This document shows positions 1 through 7,542 of a stretch of DNA of 14,146 nucleotides, piece by piece. This DNA is from Planctomycetaceae bacterium (GTDB lineage Bacteria; Planctomycetota; Planctomycetia; Pirellulales; UBA1268): the NCBI GenBank assembly GCA_003509235.1, contig DONH01000196.1:1-14146 (forward strand). The letters are read 5' to 3'. Position 1 is the stretch's first letter, and every line of letters begins with the position of its first letter. Position numbers and translations under genes: made by a program. The notes under the pieces were generated by a model. It did no database searches. It was not told the origin of the DNA and worked only from the letters and a program-made list of their open reading frames with translations.

Positions 1-443
1 GTTACTCTCTGCAGGCTTTGATTTGCTTTTTCCTGCAACATTACAGGTATGCGATTAGACAGTGATTTTGCCTCTTCTGTAATCATGGCCTGAAGCTTAG
101 GGCGAAGCGTTTTGAGGCGTTTCAGTGCTAATTCACGATATGTTGGAACGGCCTCCATAGCGGCTTTTGTAAACTTGTCTTGGAGAGTCGGGAGTAGCTC
201 ATCGGCCTTTTCCTGCAAGGCGGCTTGAAGTGTCTCTTCATTGATTTGCGTTTTTAATGTTCGGAAAAGATTAATTCCAAAGAAACCAATCATCGCCAGA
301 AGTAATAAGGAACCAATTAAGACTGTTGTCCTGCCGGAGCTTTGGGAGCGGCTAATACTGTCTAGGTTTTTTTCAAGTTGATCAATCGCTGTAGAAAGTT
401 CTTCAAGATTTTTTGGTATGTCAGAAGGTTGACTATCAGTCAT
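1..443 (-). CDS. Unidentified single-pass membrane protein with helical segments (5' part only; runs off left edge)
   Basis: The frame opens at the ATG at 443 and stays open for 147 codons to the window edge, so the C-terminus is missing. I do not recognise the family. Residues 1-37 are polar and heptad-like (LEELSTAIDQLEKNL), suggesting a short cytoplasmic coiled coil. Residues about 39-60 (TVLIGSLLLLAMIGFFGINLF) form one strong transmembrane helix. After it comes a long charged helical stretch rich in K, E, Q and L (LQEKADELLPTLQDKFTKAA and onward) without Cys or Trp, probably an extracytoplasmic amphipathic or coiled-coil domain. An AAAGGGA element lies about 8 bases before the ATG and supports this start. 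The gene diverges from the MnmE-like GTPase. A role in envelope organisation is possible, but the sequence does not show one. Confidence 0.75.
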   Translation of the reverse strand, partial: MTDSQPSDIPKNLEELSTAIDQLEKNLDSISRSQSSGRTTVLIGSLLLLAMIGFFGINLFRTLKTQINEETLQAALQEKADELLPTLQDKFTKAAMEAVPTYRELALKRLKTLRPKLQAMITEEAKSLSNRIPVMLQEKANQSLQRV

Positions 444-502
444 TTGCCCGTCCCTTTAGAGTACGTGTTTACAATGCAAAAAGTAAGTCGTTGCAGGAGA
501 AG

Positions 503-518
503 GAATTGCAAGCAATTC
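503..518. repeat. Dyad in the divergent gap (7-base arms, 2-base centre)
   Basis: GAATTGC and GCAATTC are perfect reverse complements separated by AA. The dyad lies in the 206-base gap between the membrane-protein gene (start 443) and the GTPase gene (start 650). The 2-base centre is too short for an RNA hairpin loop, so a protein-binding operator is more plausible than a terminator. No clear -35/-10 pair was found beside it, and nothing else in this gap looks like a gene or RNA. Confidence 0.35.
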
Positions 519-649
519 AGATATAAATGCACAAATTCCCATTTCACAGAAGCACGAACATCTTCTGTTAGACTGAAGCATGTCGGTTACCCGCTAAACC
601 TCAATCTCCTGACCCCTTGTAAGCAAATTTCTACTTCCAGTACTTTTTG

Positions 650-1921
650 ATGTCAAATCGCCCCCTTGAAAATACTGGAATTACACAAAAAAAAGTTCAT
701 TTTGTGGTGTCTCGACTTACTCCGCCACAGCCAGGGGCTCTTAGCGTCATTGGTATTCATGGAGTCAGAGCATGCTCGACTATTCAGTTGCATTTTCAAG
801 CATTTAGAGAAATTGCAATTGAATCATTAGCTGTTGGATGTGTTGTTGTAGGCCAGTGGAACCATGAATTCTTCAGCAGTAGAGACAGAATTTGTTTCTC
901 TGGTGAAAGAAGTGTGCAAAGCCAGGAGTGTATTGTCTTGGTTCGAACAGGAACTCAAACCTGGGAAATTCACTCTCATGGAGGCATGGCTGTTGTTCAG
1001 TCTTTTCTAGAGATTTTTGCATCAGCAGGTGCGGATGTCGTTTCATGGGATAAATGGCTTGCTTATATGCAAAAAGACACACGGAACACCACCGTTCGGA
1101 AACAGCTTGCTCAAGTCGATGGGTCTTGTGAAGCTCAAATTCTTACGAGGCAGCTCGCGGGTGCCTTTGAGAAAGATATCAAGCGAGTTCAGCAAGCACT
1201 TGAAACAACTCCAAGATGCCCGGACCAAATCGTCCTGGCAAAGTCAGTCATTAACCGTTTGGAACGCGCTGCCCGAATTGGTTTACGCTTGACCCAACCA
1301 TGGCGTGTCATTTTGTTGGGCCCAGTTAATACGGGGAAAAGCAGTCTGGTAAATGCGATCGCTGGATATGATCGAAGCATTGTTTCCTCCCATGCTGGCA
1401 CAACACGTGACGTTCTGGAGACACGAGTTGTAATTGATGGGTGGTGCGTTGATTTTATTGACACAGCAGGTTTCCAACTCGCCGACAATCAAAAGCGAGA
1501 AATTGATGAAATTGAAAAAAAGGGGATAGATCGAGCGGTAGTGGAAGCATCGAATGCTGATCTCATAGTGTATGTTCAATCATTAGACCAATCGGTAGCG
1601 GACGGTTTCACAGCATCACAATTCAGCAATAATCTTCTGCTAGGCAAAGATCTTCCGCCATATATCAGCGTTGGCACAAAGTCAGATCTATGTGGCAACA
1701 AGCAGTTGTACGATCAGTCCCGCTCAGAGTCATTGGTTCCAACATCTGCTCGTACTGGCCAAGGATTAGAGCGTCTCATACAAGTCATACTTAAAACACT
1801 TGTCCCTGAAATAGAAGATCATCCAGACTGTTTCCTGAAAGGTGTTCCAGTATCACCAGAAGATGCTGATGTCGTGAGAAAACTCCACCAACAAGTAGAA
1901 ATTTACTCACGAGATTTGTGA
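650..1921 (+). CDS. MnmE/TrmE-like GTPase lacking the canonical C-terminal end
   Basis: 423 aa from the ATG at 650; a TTG codon at 647 is an in-frame alternative. The N-terminal part matches the MnmE folate-binding domain (VSRLTPPQPGALSVIGIHG near residues 20-40, HSHGGMAVVQSFLEIF near 110-125). A helical region follows, including LTRQLAGAFEKDI. The G domain has G1 GPVNTGKSS (about 224-232) with the Asn that coordinates K+ in MnmE, AGTTRD in the K-loop/switch I region, DTAG (about 271-274), a TKSD variant of NKxD (about 343-346) and SARTG (about 365-369). Canonical MnmE is about 450 aa and ends in FC(I/L)GK, whose Cys is needed for tRNA U34 modification. Here the protein stops at SRDL soon after the G domain, so part of the helical domain and that Cys are missing. 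It may be a divergent paralogue with another role, or non-functional in tRNA modification. It overlaps der tail to tail by 19 bases. Confidence 0.85.
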   Translation: MSNRPLENTGITQKKVHFVVSRLTPPQPGALSVIGIHGVRACSTIQLHFQAFREIAIESLAVGCVVVGQWNHEFFSSRDRICFSGERSVQSQECIVLVRTGTQTWEIHSHGGMAVVQSFLEIFASAGADVVSWDKWLAYMQKDTRNTTVRKQLAQVDGSCEAQILTRQLAGAFEKDIKRVQQALETTPRCPDQIVLAKSVINRLERAARIGLRLTQPWRVILLGPVNTGKSSLVNAIAGYDRSIVSSHAGTTRDVLETRVVIDGWCVDFIDTAGFQLADNQKREIDEIEKKGIDRAVVEASNADLIVYVQSLDQSVADGFTASQFSNNLLLGKDLPPYISVGTKSDLCGNKQLYDQSRSESLVPTSARTGQGLERLIQVILKTLVPEIEDHPDCFLKGVPVSPEDADVVRKLHQQVEIYSRDL

Positions 1922-3243
1922 TTACGCACCAAAAGTTTTATTGGCACTTCAGTGAAGGGGCCATTTTTTCTGAGTGAGGAAAGAAGATACCTTTTGTAAG
2001 GCGCAGTGAGGCTTTCAGGGGAGCTTGTCGAAAGGACAATAGTTGGTGGGGCAGTATCTACCTGCGTTGCGAAATAGATGCGTACAGGCCGGCCTCGGCG
2101 ATCGGCAGGTGGTCGGGTGGCTTGAGTAGCGGCATGAATGATTGTATTCAACGCCGCTGTTGGGACTCGAGCCTGACTTTGGCGAAAGAGTCGTTGCGTC
2201 GTGTCGATTGCTGCTTTGACATTACGTCCGGTTGTGGCGGTCACAAATGCAATAGGAGCCCATGGCATCGTACGGAAAGTGTCCTGAAGGTATCGCGCCC
2301 ACTCGCTTCTTTCTACATCTCTAGCATATAAGTCCCACTTATTCACGACGAGAAGAACAGGTTTTTGCTGCTCGACAATAAGATCAACGAGTTGTTTGTC
2401 AACTTTTCCCACAGGCTCTGTCGCATTGAAAAGCATGAGAACGACATCAGCACGGCGAATACTTCTTTCGGCGCGGTGGGTTGAGTAAAAGTCGATATCA
2501 CTTTTGCGACTTTTTGTTCTTCGAAGCCCGGGTGTATCAATTGCAAGAAAAGAGTGTCCGTCTACTTCAAAACGAACATCAATACTGTCACGTGTAGTTC
2601 CTGCAACAGGACTGGCAATTACTCGTTCTTCTTTTGCAAGAGCATTGACAAATGTACTCTTTCCAACATTTCTACGGCCCACAATCGCTACCTTCATTTC
2701 CGGTAGGGCTGTTGTCGATGCATCATTATTTTCTGTGGTCGCCGGCAAAAGTTTTGTAATAGCTTTAACTAATTCATCACGGTGACGGTTCTGTTTCGTA
2801 CTTGTGACAATTGGTGAACCAAAACCAAGTTCATCAAAGTCATGACCTAAGACATCATATTTTTCATCATCAGACTTATTTGCTACCAGAAGAACATTAG
2901 CGCCTGACTGCCGCAAGCGTAAAGCCACTTCTCCATCTGCCGGTAACCGACCCGTTCGGATGTCAACTACGAAAACCACTACTCCAGCAGTAGCCAAGCC
3001 AGCTTCTATCTGCATGTCGATTTGCTCAGTCAATCCATCTGGATCGTCAAAGCCCATGCCACCGGTGTCTATGAGATCAATTATCTTTTCGCCACATTCA
3101 ATCCTTTGCGTGAGGCGGTCTCGAGTAACACCTGCAGTAGGGTCTTCAATTGCAATTCGTCGCTGAGAAAGCCAATTGAAAATGCTTGATTTTCCAACAT
3201 TTGGCCTACCAACGATAACGACCTGCTGAGTAGAGGAGGACAT
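1903..3243 (-). CDS. der: Der/EngA, double-domain ribosome-assembly GTPase
   Basis: 446 aa, the usual length for Der (EngA), an essential GTPase in 50S subunit maturation. It has two tandem G domains. The first carries GRPNVGKS (12-19), AGVTRD, DTGG (59-62) and NKSD (122-125). The second carries GRRNVGKS (189-196), AGTTRD, DTPG (236-239) and NKWD (301-304). Residues about 350-440 form the C-terminal KH-like domain (RGRPVRIYFATQ, then NGPFTEVPIKLLVRN). All diagnostic motifs are intact and the start ATG leads straight into the first beta strand. The first domain has DTGG instead of DTAG, as is common in Der. It lies 41 bases downstream of mtnA on the same strand and its stop codon sits inside the end of the opposing GTPase gene. 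Confidence 0.97.
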   Translation of the reverse strand: MSSSTQQVVIVGRPNVGKSSIFNWLSQRRIAIEDPTAGVTRDRLTQRIECGEKIIDLIDTGGMGFDDPDGLTEQIDMQIEAGLATAGVVVFVVDIRTGRLPADGEVALRLRQSGANVLLVANKSDDEKYDVLGHDFDELGFGSPIVTSTKQNRHRDELVKAITKLLPATTENNDASTTALPEMKVAIVGRRNVGKSTFVNALAKEERVIASPVAGTTRDSIDVRFEVDGHSFLAIDTPGLRRTKSRKSDIDFYSTHRAERSIRRADVVLMLFNATEPVGKVDKQLVDLIVEQQKPVLLVVNKWDLYARDVERSEWARYLQDTFRTMPWAPIAFVTATTGRNVKAAIDTTQRLFRQSQARVPTAALNTIIHAATQATRPPADRRGRPVRIYFATQVDTAPPTIVLSTSSPESLTAPYKRYLLSSLRKNGPFTEVPIKLLVRNHKSRE

Positions 3244-3284
3244 GCTGTGAGTGTTCGCAAAGATGATTGATTTATCTAGGACGG

Positions 3285-4364
3285 CTAAGAGCAGTCGTGA
3301 AGTACGTCTGCGACTGTTTGTATATTTACGTTTCTAATAATACCACGCTCGGTGATTATCGCTGTGATGAGTTGAGCTGGTGTGACGTCGAAGGCCGGAT
3401 TAAAGCCACGAGCTGATGCTGGAGTAGATTTAAAGCCAAACGGCTGTAGGATTTCATCTTCATCGCGTTCTTCGATCGGTATTTTATCTCCGGTTGGAAG
3501 TGCGAGATCAAATGTACTTGATGGGGCTGCAACAAAGAATGGAACATTGTGAGCCTTGGCTAATAAAGCGAGGCCGTATGTCCCAATTTTATTAGCGGTA
3601 TCTCCATTTGCTGTAATCCGATCAGCTCCGACAATACAGCAGCCTATTTGTTTCGTTTTCAAAAGGTGTGCGGCAGCTGCATCTGCAAGCACAGTTACGG
3701 GTATTTTTCGTTGAGTGAGTTCCCAGGCTGTAAGTCGAGCCCCTTGCAGCAAAGGCCTGGTTTCGTCGGCGAATACGTGAAAGCGACGGCCTTGTTCCCA
3801 AGCAGTTACAATCACTCCAAGTGCAGTACCAATGCCACCGGTTGCCAAAGCTCCTGTGTTGCAATGAGTCAGAATGTCGCCATCGGGAAGGATTGAAGCA
3901 CCATAGTTACCAATTTTTTCACATAGATGCTGGTCTTCTTCCTGAATCCGCTTCGCTTCAGTAAGAACATCCTTTGATAATTTTAAAAAATCGGGATTTT
4001 CACCGGCATTTAAAATAAGACTTTCAATTCGTTGGATCGCCCAGCGAAGGTTTACAGCAGTCGGCCTCGACGTTGCAAGATCTCCTACACGCTGTTGAAT
4101 GTATGCGATCTTTTTCTTGCTTGAATCCTCAAGGAGTATGGCTTGCTGAACTGCTAGTACCATTCCATAGGCACCGGCAATGCCAATTGCAGGTGCACCT
4201 CGCACCCTTAACTTTTTAATGGACTCAACTACCGCTGGAACGTCTTTGCAGACAATTTTTTTGATCTGGGTTGGAAGTTTGGTTTGGTCAAGAATTTCAA
4301 GATGGCCGCTACTGTCACCCTGCCAGTGGACAGTGTTAATTTCATTTGAAAGGCTTGTATTCAT
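3285..4364 (-). CDS. mtnA: S-methyl-5-thioribose-1-phosphate isomerase
   Basis: 359 aa, matching MtnA, which converts methylthioribose-1-phosphate to methylthioribulose-1-phosphate in methionine salvage. It belongs to the same fold family as eIF2B subunits. Family motifs are RVRGAPAIG (53-61), THCNTGALATGGIGTALGV (166-184) with the catalytic Cys at 168, FADETRPLLQGARLTAWEL (198-216), GADRI (246-250) with the catalytic Asp at 248, and NKIGTYGLALLAKAHNVPF just after. Both catalytic residues are present and the length is normal. No other methionine-salvage gene is in view, so the gene is separated from its pathway here. It is preceded by ald on the same strand (gap 88 bases, with a hairpin) and followed by der (gap 41 bases). 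No Shine-Dalgarno sequence is evident before the ATG. Confidence 0.95.
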   Translation of the reverse strand: MNTSLSNEINTVHWQGDSSGHLEILDQTKLPTQIKKIVCKDVPAVVESIKKLRVRGAPAIGIAGAYGMVLAVQQAILLEDSSKKKIAYIQQRVGDLATSRPTAVNLRWAIQRIESLILNAGENPDFLKLSKDVLTEAKRIQEEDQHLCEKIGNYGASILPDGDILTHCNTGALATGGIGTALGVIVTAWEQGRRFHVFADETRPLLQGARLTAWELTQRKIPVTVLADAAAAHLLKTKQIGCCIVGADRITANGDTANKIGTYGLALLAKAHNVPFFVAAPSSTFDLALPTGDKIPIEERDEDEILQPFGFKSTPASARGFNPAFDVTPAQLITAIITERGIIRNVNIQTVADVLHDCS

Positions 4365-4419
4365 TGTGATTGAATTGATCCGTTACTGAGTGCCGATGAT
4401 GGATTCTCGCTGGGGAAGA

Positions 4420-4442
4420 TACTGTACTAGAATAATACAGTA
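4420..4442. repeat. Inverted repeat/hairpin between ald and mtnA
   Basis: TACTGTA (4420-4426) and TACAGTA (4436-4442) are perfect 7-base complements around a 9-base loop. On the minus strand the element lies just past the ald stop and about 56-78 bases before the mtnA ATG. No T-run follows the stem on that strand, so it is a poor intrinsic terminator. It could be an operator or an mRNA-processing hairpin. Confidence 0.35.
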
Positions 4443-4452
4443 GCAGCGTTGC

Positions 4453-5568
4453 TTACTTGTCGGAGAATGGATTGGGGCTGCAGGAAAGATTGAAGGATTT
4501 TGCTACGGCCGGCTGTATAAGTTTGCCATCAAAGATATTGACGGCCGTCTGAATCGCCTGGCTCGTATGTGCTGCGGCTGTGAGCCCTTGGTTGGCAAGT
4601 GTGAGGAGGTAGGGGAGCGTAGCGTTACACAAGGCATATGTGCTTGTCCTTCCGACAGCCCCCGGCATATTTGTCACACAATAATGAACTACATTATCAA
4701 CAACAAATGTCGGCTCGGCATGTGATGTTGGCCGGCTCGTGGCTATACAACCACCTTGGTCAATAGCAACATCGATGATAACAGCCCCAGGTTTCATAAG
4801 ACGCAAATCATTGCGTTCAATGAGGTGCGGTGCACGAGCGCCAGGGATCAGCACACTACCGATTACGAGATCAGCGTGGCCAAGCCATTCTCGGATGGTA
4901 TGACGATCAGAATACAGGCAATCAATATTTGGTGGTGTGACGTCATCGAGATAGCGAAGCCGTTCAAGATTCGTGTCGAGGAGACCAATGTTTGCGCCAA
5001 AACCTGCTGCTACTTTTGCCGCGTTGGCCCCAACTGTACCGGCTCCCAGGACAAGAACATTAGCAGGCGGTACTCCCGGAACACCCCCGAGCAGTATGCC
5101 GCGCCCCATTTGGGGTTTCTCGAGGTACTTTGCACCCTCCTGAATACTCATTCTTCCAGCCACTTCACTCATCGGTTTTAGCAGCGGTAACGCTCCCTGT
5201 TCGTTACGAAGTGTTTCGTATGCGACGGCAGTGGCCCCTGTCTCGATAAAACGTTCTGTTAATTCCCGATCAGCAGCGAAATGAAAGTACGTGAATACAA
5301 TCTGCTGAGGCCTAATGAGTGATATTTCTTTCGGTTGGGGTTCTTTGACTTTGACAATGAGATCAGATGAGCCGAAAACTTCATCCGCGGTGTCAACAAT
5401 AGTCGCACCGCACTCTTCGTATGCACTGTCAGACAGTCCGGATCCACTCCCAGCTGTCTTTTGCAGCGTAACAGTGTGGCCGGCCCGCATCAATTCTTCG
5501 ACCCCAACAGGAAGAATCGCGACGCGATATTCGTCCTTCTTCGTTTCCTTTGGGATACCAATTTTCAT
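4453..5568 (-). CDS. ald: Alanine dehydrogenase
   Basis: 371 aa, full length for NAD-dependent L-alanine dehydrogenase, which interconverts L-alanine and pyruvate plus ammonium in the cytoplasm. It opens with the signature MKIGIPKETKKDEYRVA. The residues known as catalytic or pyruvate-binding in the family fall at the same numbers as in the well-studied bacterial enzymes: Arg15, Lys75 (VKVKEP), His96 (YFHFAAD) and Asp270 (VAIDQGG). The NAD site GAGTVG is at 175-180, preceded by GGVPGVPPANV, with Asp198 at the end of the second strand. The start is well supported by GGAGG at 5577-5581, 8 bases before the ATG. It follows the oxidoreductase gene with an 18-base gap, so the two are probably co-transcribed. 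The gene probably serves alanine catabolism or nitrogen balance. Confidence 0.97.
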   Translation of the reverse strand: MKIGIPKETKKDEYRVAILPVGVEELMRAGHTVTLQKTAGSGSGLSDSAYEECGATIVDTADEVFGSSDLIVKVKEPQPKEISLIRPQQIVFTYFHFAADRELTERFIETGATAVAYETLRNEQGALPLLKPMSEVAGRMSIQEGAKYLEKPQMGRGILLGGVPGVPPANVLVLGAGTVGANAAKVAAGFGANIGLLDTNLERLRYLDDVTPPNIDCLYSDRHTIREWLGHADLVIGSVLIPGARAPHLIERNDLRLMKPGAVIIDVAIDQGGCIATSRPTSHAEPTFVVDNVVHYCVTNMPGAVGRTSTYALCNATLPYLLTLANQGLTAAAHTSQAIQTAVNIFDGKLIQPAVAKSFNLSCSPNPFSDK

Positions 5569-5576
5569 GTGATGTG

Positions 5577-5581
5577 CCTCC
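5577..5581 (-). promoter_or_regulatory. Ribosome binding site of ald
   Basis: GGAGG on the minus strand ends 8 bases before the ald ATG and lies in the 18-base gap after the oxidoreductase stop. Most genes in this window lack such a site, so it stands out and fixes the ald start. Confidence 0.75.
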
Positions 5582-5586
5582 GTAAC

Positions 5587-6939
5587 TTAGGAGGTCATTT
5601 TCTTCACAAGCTTATAGGTCGCTGGCATGGGCAACGAATAGTTGCCGTCTTTATCCGGAACGACAGGAGGAGTTGATTCCCACGTTAGGTTATTAGGCAT
5701 TAGATTGTAATCAGCAGCCAAGAGCTTCTCATATTCCTGTGGCTTACCACTGTACGTTGCCGTTCGACCAAGAACTGCGGAAAAGGTTGAGGTTGCCCCA
5801 TAGTAGGCGTTGTTGAGTGGCGTGTTATTACGAATGGCGGCTTGAAGTTCGTTGTGTTCAACCTGATACGGGTTCGTGGAGCCACCGGCGTCTTTACTCT
5901 TTGACTTGGTTGGTCCTTCGTATTTCCAAAGAACTTTCCCAGAATAATCTGTTATTTCACCAATTTTTACAAATCCCTTTGTTCCCTGGAATTCTTCATT
6001 CACGCGGTTCTGGCCTCCCGGGAATTGTCGGCATTGGCTGGCAATACGGACGCCATTGGGATAGCTGAAATTTACAGCATGGTGATCATAAATCTCACTT
6101 GGCTGTCCAACCACTCTGTTCTGTTTTCCTCCAACCCCGTAGGCTGATTCAGGAAGCATGTCGAGGAACCAGTTTGCAACGTCAATGTTATGAACATGCT
6201 GTTCACAAATGTGGTCACCACAGAGCCAATTGAAGTGATACCAGTTATGAACCTGGAATTGCATTTCATTCATGTCGGCTTCTCGTTTTCGGTACCAGAT
6301 GCCGCTGCCATTCCAGTAAACTTGGCCACCGATGATATCACCAATCATGCCATCACGAACGCGTTTGATCGTTTCTCTATAGCTGGCCTGATAGTGACGC
6401 TGCAGTCCAACAACGACCTTGCGGTTCATTTCATCGGCCTTCTTTGCAACCTCGAGCACAAGACGAGCTCCAGCACTGTCAACACAAACGGGCTTTTCCA
6501 TGAACACATGTTTGCCTGCGTTGATAGCGGCTTCGAAGTGGTACGGACGAAAGCCAGGAGGAGTCGCAAGAATGACAAGATCACAATGATCAAGAACCTT
6601 CTTGTACGCATCGAGGCCGTGGAACTGCCGATCTTTCGGGAGATCGACTTTGTCTTTCATTTTCTCCACTGCTCGAAGCGTCCGGCTAATATTGCTTTCG
6701 AAAGCATCCGCAACAGCAGTCACTTTGACATTCGAACCATCTACGCTCAGAGCCTGCGTTAAGGCGCCAGTGCCTCGTCCGCCACAACCAACAAGACCTA
6801 CTCGAATGACTTCTGTGGACTGTGTTTGGGCATGTACTCCCCGCATCGAAGCAATCGCTCCACCAACAACGGTGGCAATCTTTACGGCATTACGTCTGGA
6901 GAAACGCGGACTATCAGAGTTTGGTGCGCTGCTGGACAT
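5587..6939 (-). CDS. Tat-exported Gfo/Idh/MocA-family oxidoreductase
   Basis: 450 aa. The N-terminus is a twin-arginine signal: SRRNAVK at 14-20, then the hydrophobic IATVVGGAIASM and a likely signal-peptidase site after GVHA (residue 37). The mature protein starts with a Rossmann fold (RVGLVGCGGRGTGAL, glycine motif about 51-56), has the family EKP motif at 148-150 (VFMEKPVCVD), and has HNIDVANW at 250-257, typical of the substrate domain. Family members use a tightly bound NAD(P) to oxidise or rearrange sugars and cyclitols. Tat export fits a cofactor-loaded enzyme that folds before transport, and many such paralogues occur in planctomycetes. The substrate cannot be read from the sequence. 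The start is supported by AGGAG about 7 bases upstream. It is followed by ald after 18 bases, which suggests a shared transcript but no obvious shared pathway. Confidence 0.92.
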   Translation of the reverse strand: MSSSAPNSDSPRFSRRNAVKIATVVGGAIASMRGVHAQTQSTEVIRVGLVGCGGRGTGALTQALSVDGSNVKVTAVADAFESNISRTLRAVEKMKDKVDLPKDRQFHGLDAYKKVLDHCDLVILATPPGFRPYHFEAAINAGKHVFMEKPVCVDSAGARLVLEVAKKADEMNRKVVVGLQRHYQASYRETIKRVRDGMIGDIIGGQVYWNGSGIWYRKREADMNEMQFQVHNWYHFNWLCGDHICEQHVHNIDVANWFLDMLPESAYGVGGKQNRVVGQPSEIYDHHAVNFSYPNGVRIASQCRQFPGGQNRVNEEFQGTKGFVKIGEITDYSGKVLWKYEGPTKSKSKDAGGSTNPYQVEHNELQAAIRNNTPLNNAYYGATSTFSAVLGRTATYSGKPQEYEKLLAADYNLMPNNLTWESTPPVVPDKDGNYSLPMPATYKLVKKMTS

Positions 6940-7057
6940 GGTCGTCTCCTGCGAGGATATTTGACTTGGGAAAATTTGTTGTAAGGCAATTCAAAAGAAA
7001 ATGTCATGAGCAGCCTAGGCTTACAGCCACGACCACACGATTCGTAACAAAGATACC

Positions 7058-7084
7058 GGCTGGCCAGCCACTTGCACAGGTGGC
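7058..7084. repeat. Palindrome plus overlapping stem-loop downstream of the rhodanese gene
   Basis: GGCTGGCCAGCC (7058-7069) is a perfect 12-base palindrome. An overlapping stem, GCCAC paired with GTGGC around an 8-base loop, lies just to the right. On the minus strand this follows the rhodanese stop by roughly 15-40 bases, so a transcription end point is possible. There is no T-run. The rest of the 157-base gap (6940-7096) shows nothing else clear. Confidence 0.35.
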
Positions 7085-7096
7085 CGCCAAACATCC

Positions 7097-7435
7097 CTAG
7101 TATGCAGGGATTGAAGAATCAATTTCATTCCTCCACGCTTCAATGCCGCCCTTGAGACTCTGAGCATTGTCAAAGCCGTGTTCTCGTAGCCATTTGGCTA
7201 CGCGGAGGCTTCGGACTCCGTGGTGGCAGTGCACAACGAGACGTTTTTGCTTCCAAGGCTCTAATTCAGCTAATCTTCCTGGGATTTCCTGCATTGGGAT
7301 GAGTTTGGATTGAGCAAGTTTTGCTATCGAATATTCTTCTTCTGTCCGACAGTCAAGTAAGAGGCAATCAGCCTGTTTTGAAGTATCAAGCAGTGTTGAG
7401 GCGTCGCTTGGAATAATTTCTGTTGGTAATGTCAT
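7097..7435 (-). CDS. Single-domain rhodanese-like sulfurtransferase
   Basis: 112 aa from the ATG at 7435. It is a small stand-alone rhodanese domain: LLLDCRTEEEYSIAKL near residues 25-40 (the family's conserved DVR/DCR-E-E strand and helix), active-site loop HCHHGVRS at 69-76 with the catalytic Cys at 70, and a C-terminal LKGGIEAW. The HCxxGxRS loop suggests a sulfur carrier or persulfide-handling role in the cytoplasm; the substrate is unknown. A GTG at 7549 would add 38 residues, but these lack family similarity and would run into the start of the divergent nucleotidyltransferase gene, so I prefer the internal ATG. No Shine-Dalgarno sequence is seen. It is followed by the oxidoreductase on the same strand after a 157-base gap. 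Confidence 0.88.
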   Translation of the reverse strand: MTLPTEIIPSDASTLLDTSKQADCLLLDCRTEEEYSIAKLAQSKLIPMQEIPGRLAELEPWKQKRLVVHCHHGVRSLRVAKWLREHGFDNAQSLKGGIEAWRNEIDSSIPAY

Positions 7436-7542
7436 GGTTGAAAGTTTATCGAAATATGGATCGTCACGGCTAGTAGGTGCTGTTGATTGTACGCTCAATG
7501 TATCCAAAATGGTGAGAATATACTGAAAGGTCGAGCTACAAG

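Noticed and set aside
378..650. Open frame of 90 codons on the plus strand covering the divergent gap
   Set aside because: It overlaps the start of the membrane-protein gene on the other strand, has irregular Cys/Arg-rich composition and no family resemblance. It looks like a chance frame.
4756..5181. 141-codon plus-strand frame inside ald
   Set aside because: It is antisense to a gene with all catalytic residues in place, and its translation is unlike any protein family.
6190..6762. 190-codon plus-strand frame inside the oxidoreductase gene
   Set aside because: It is entirely antisense to a gene with clear Rossmann and EKP motifs, and its translation shows no domain. It is a shadow of the real codon usage.
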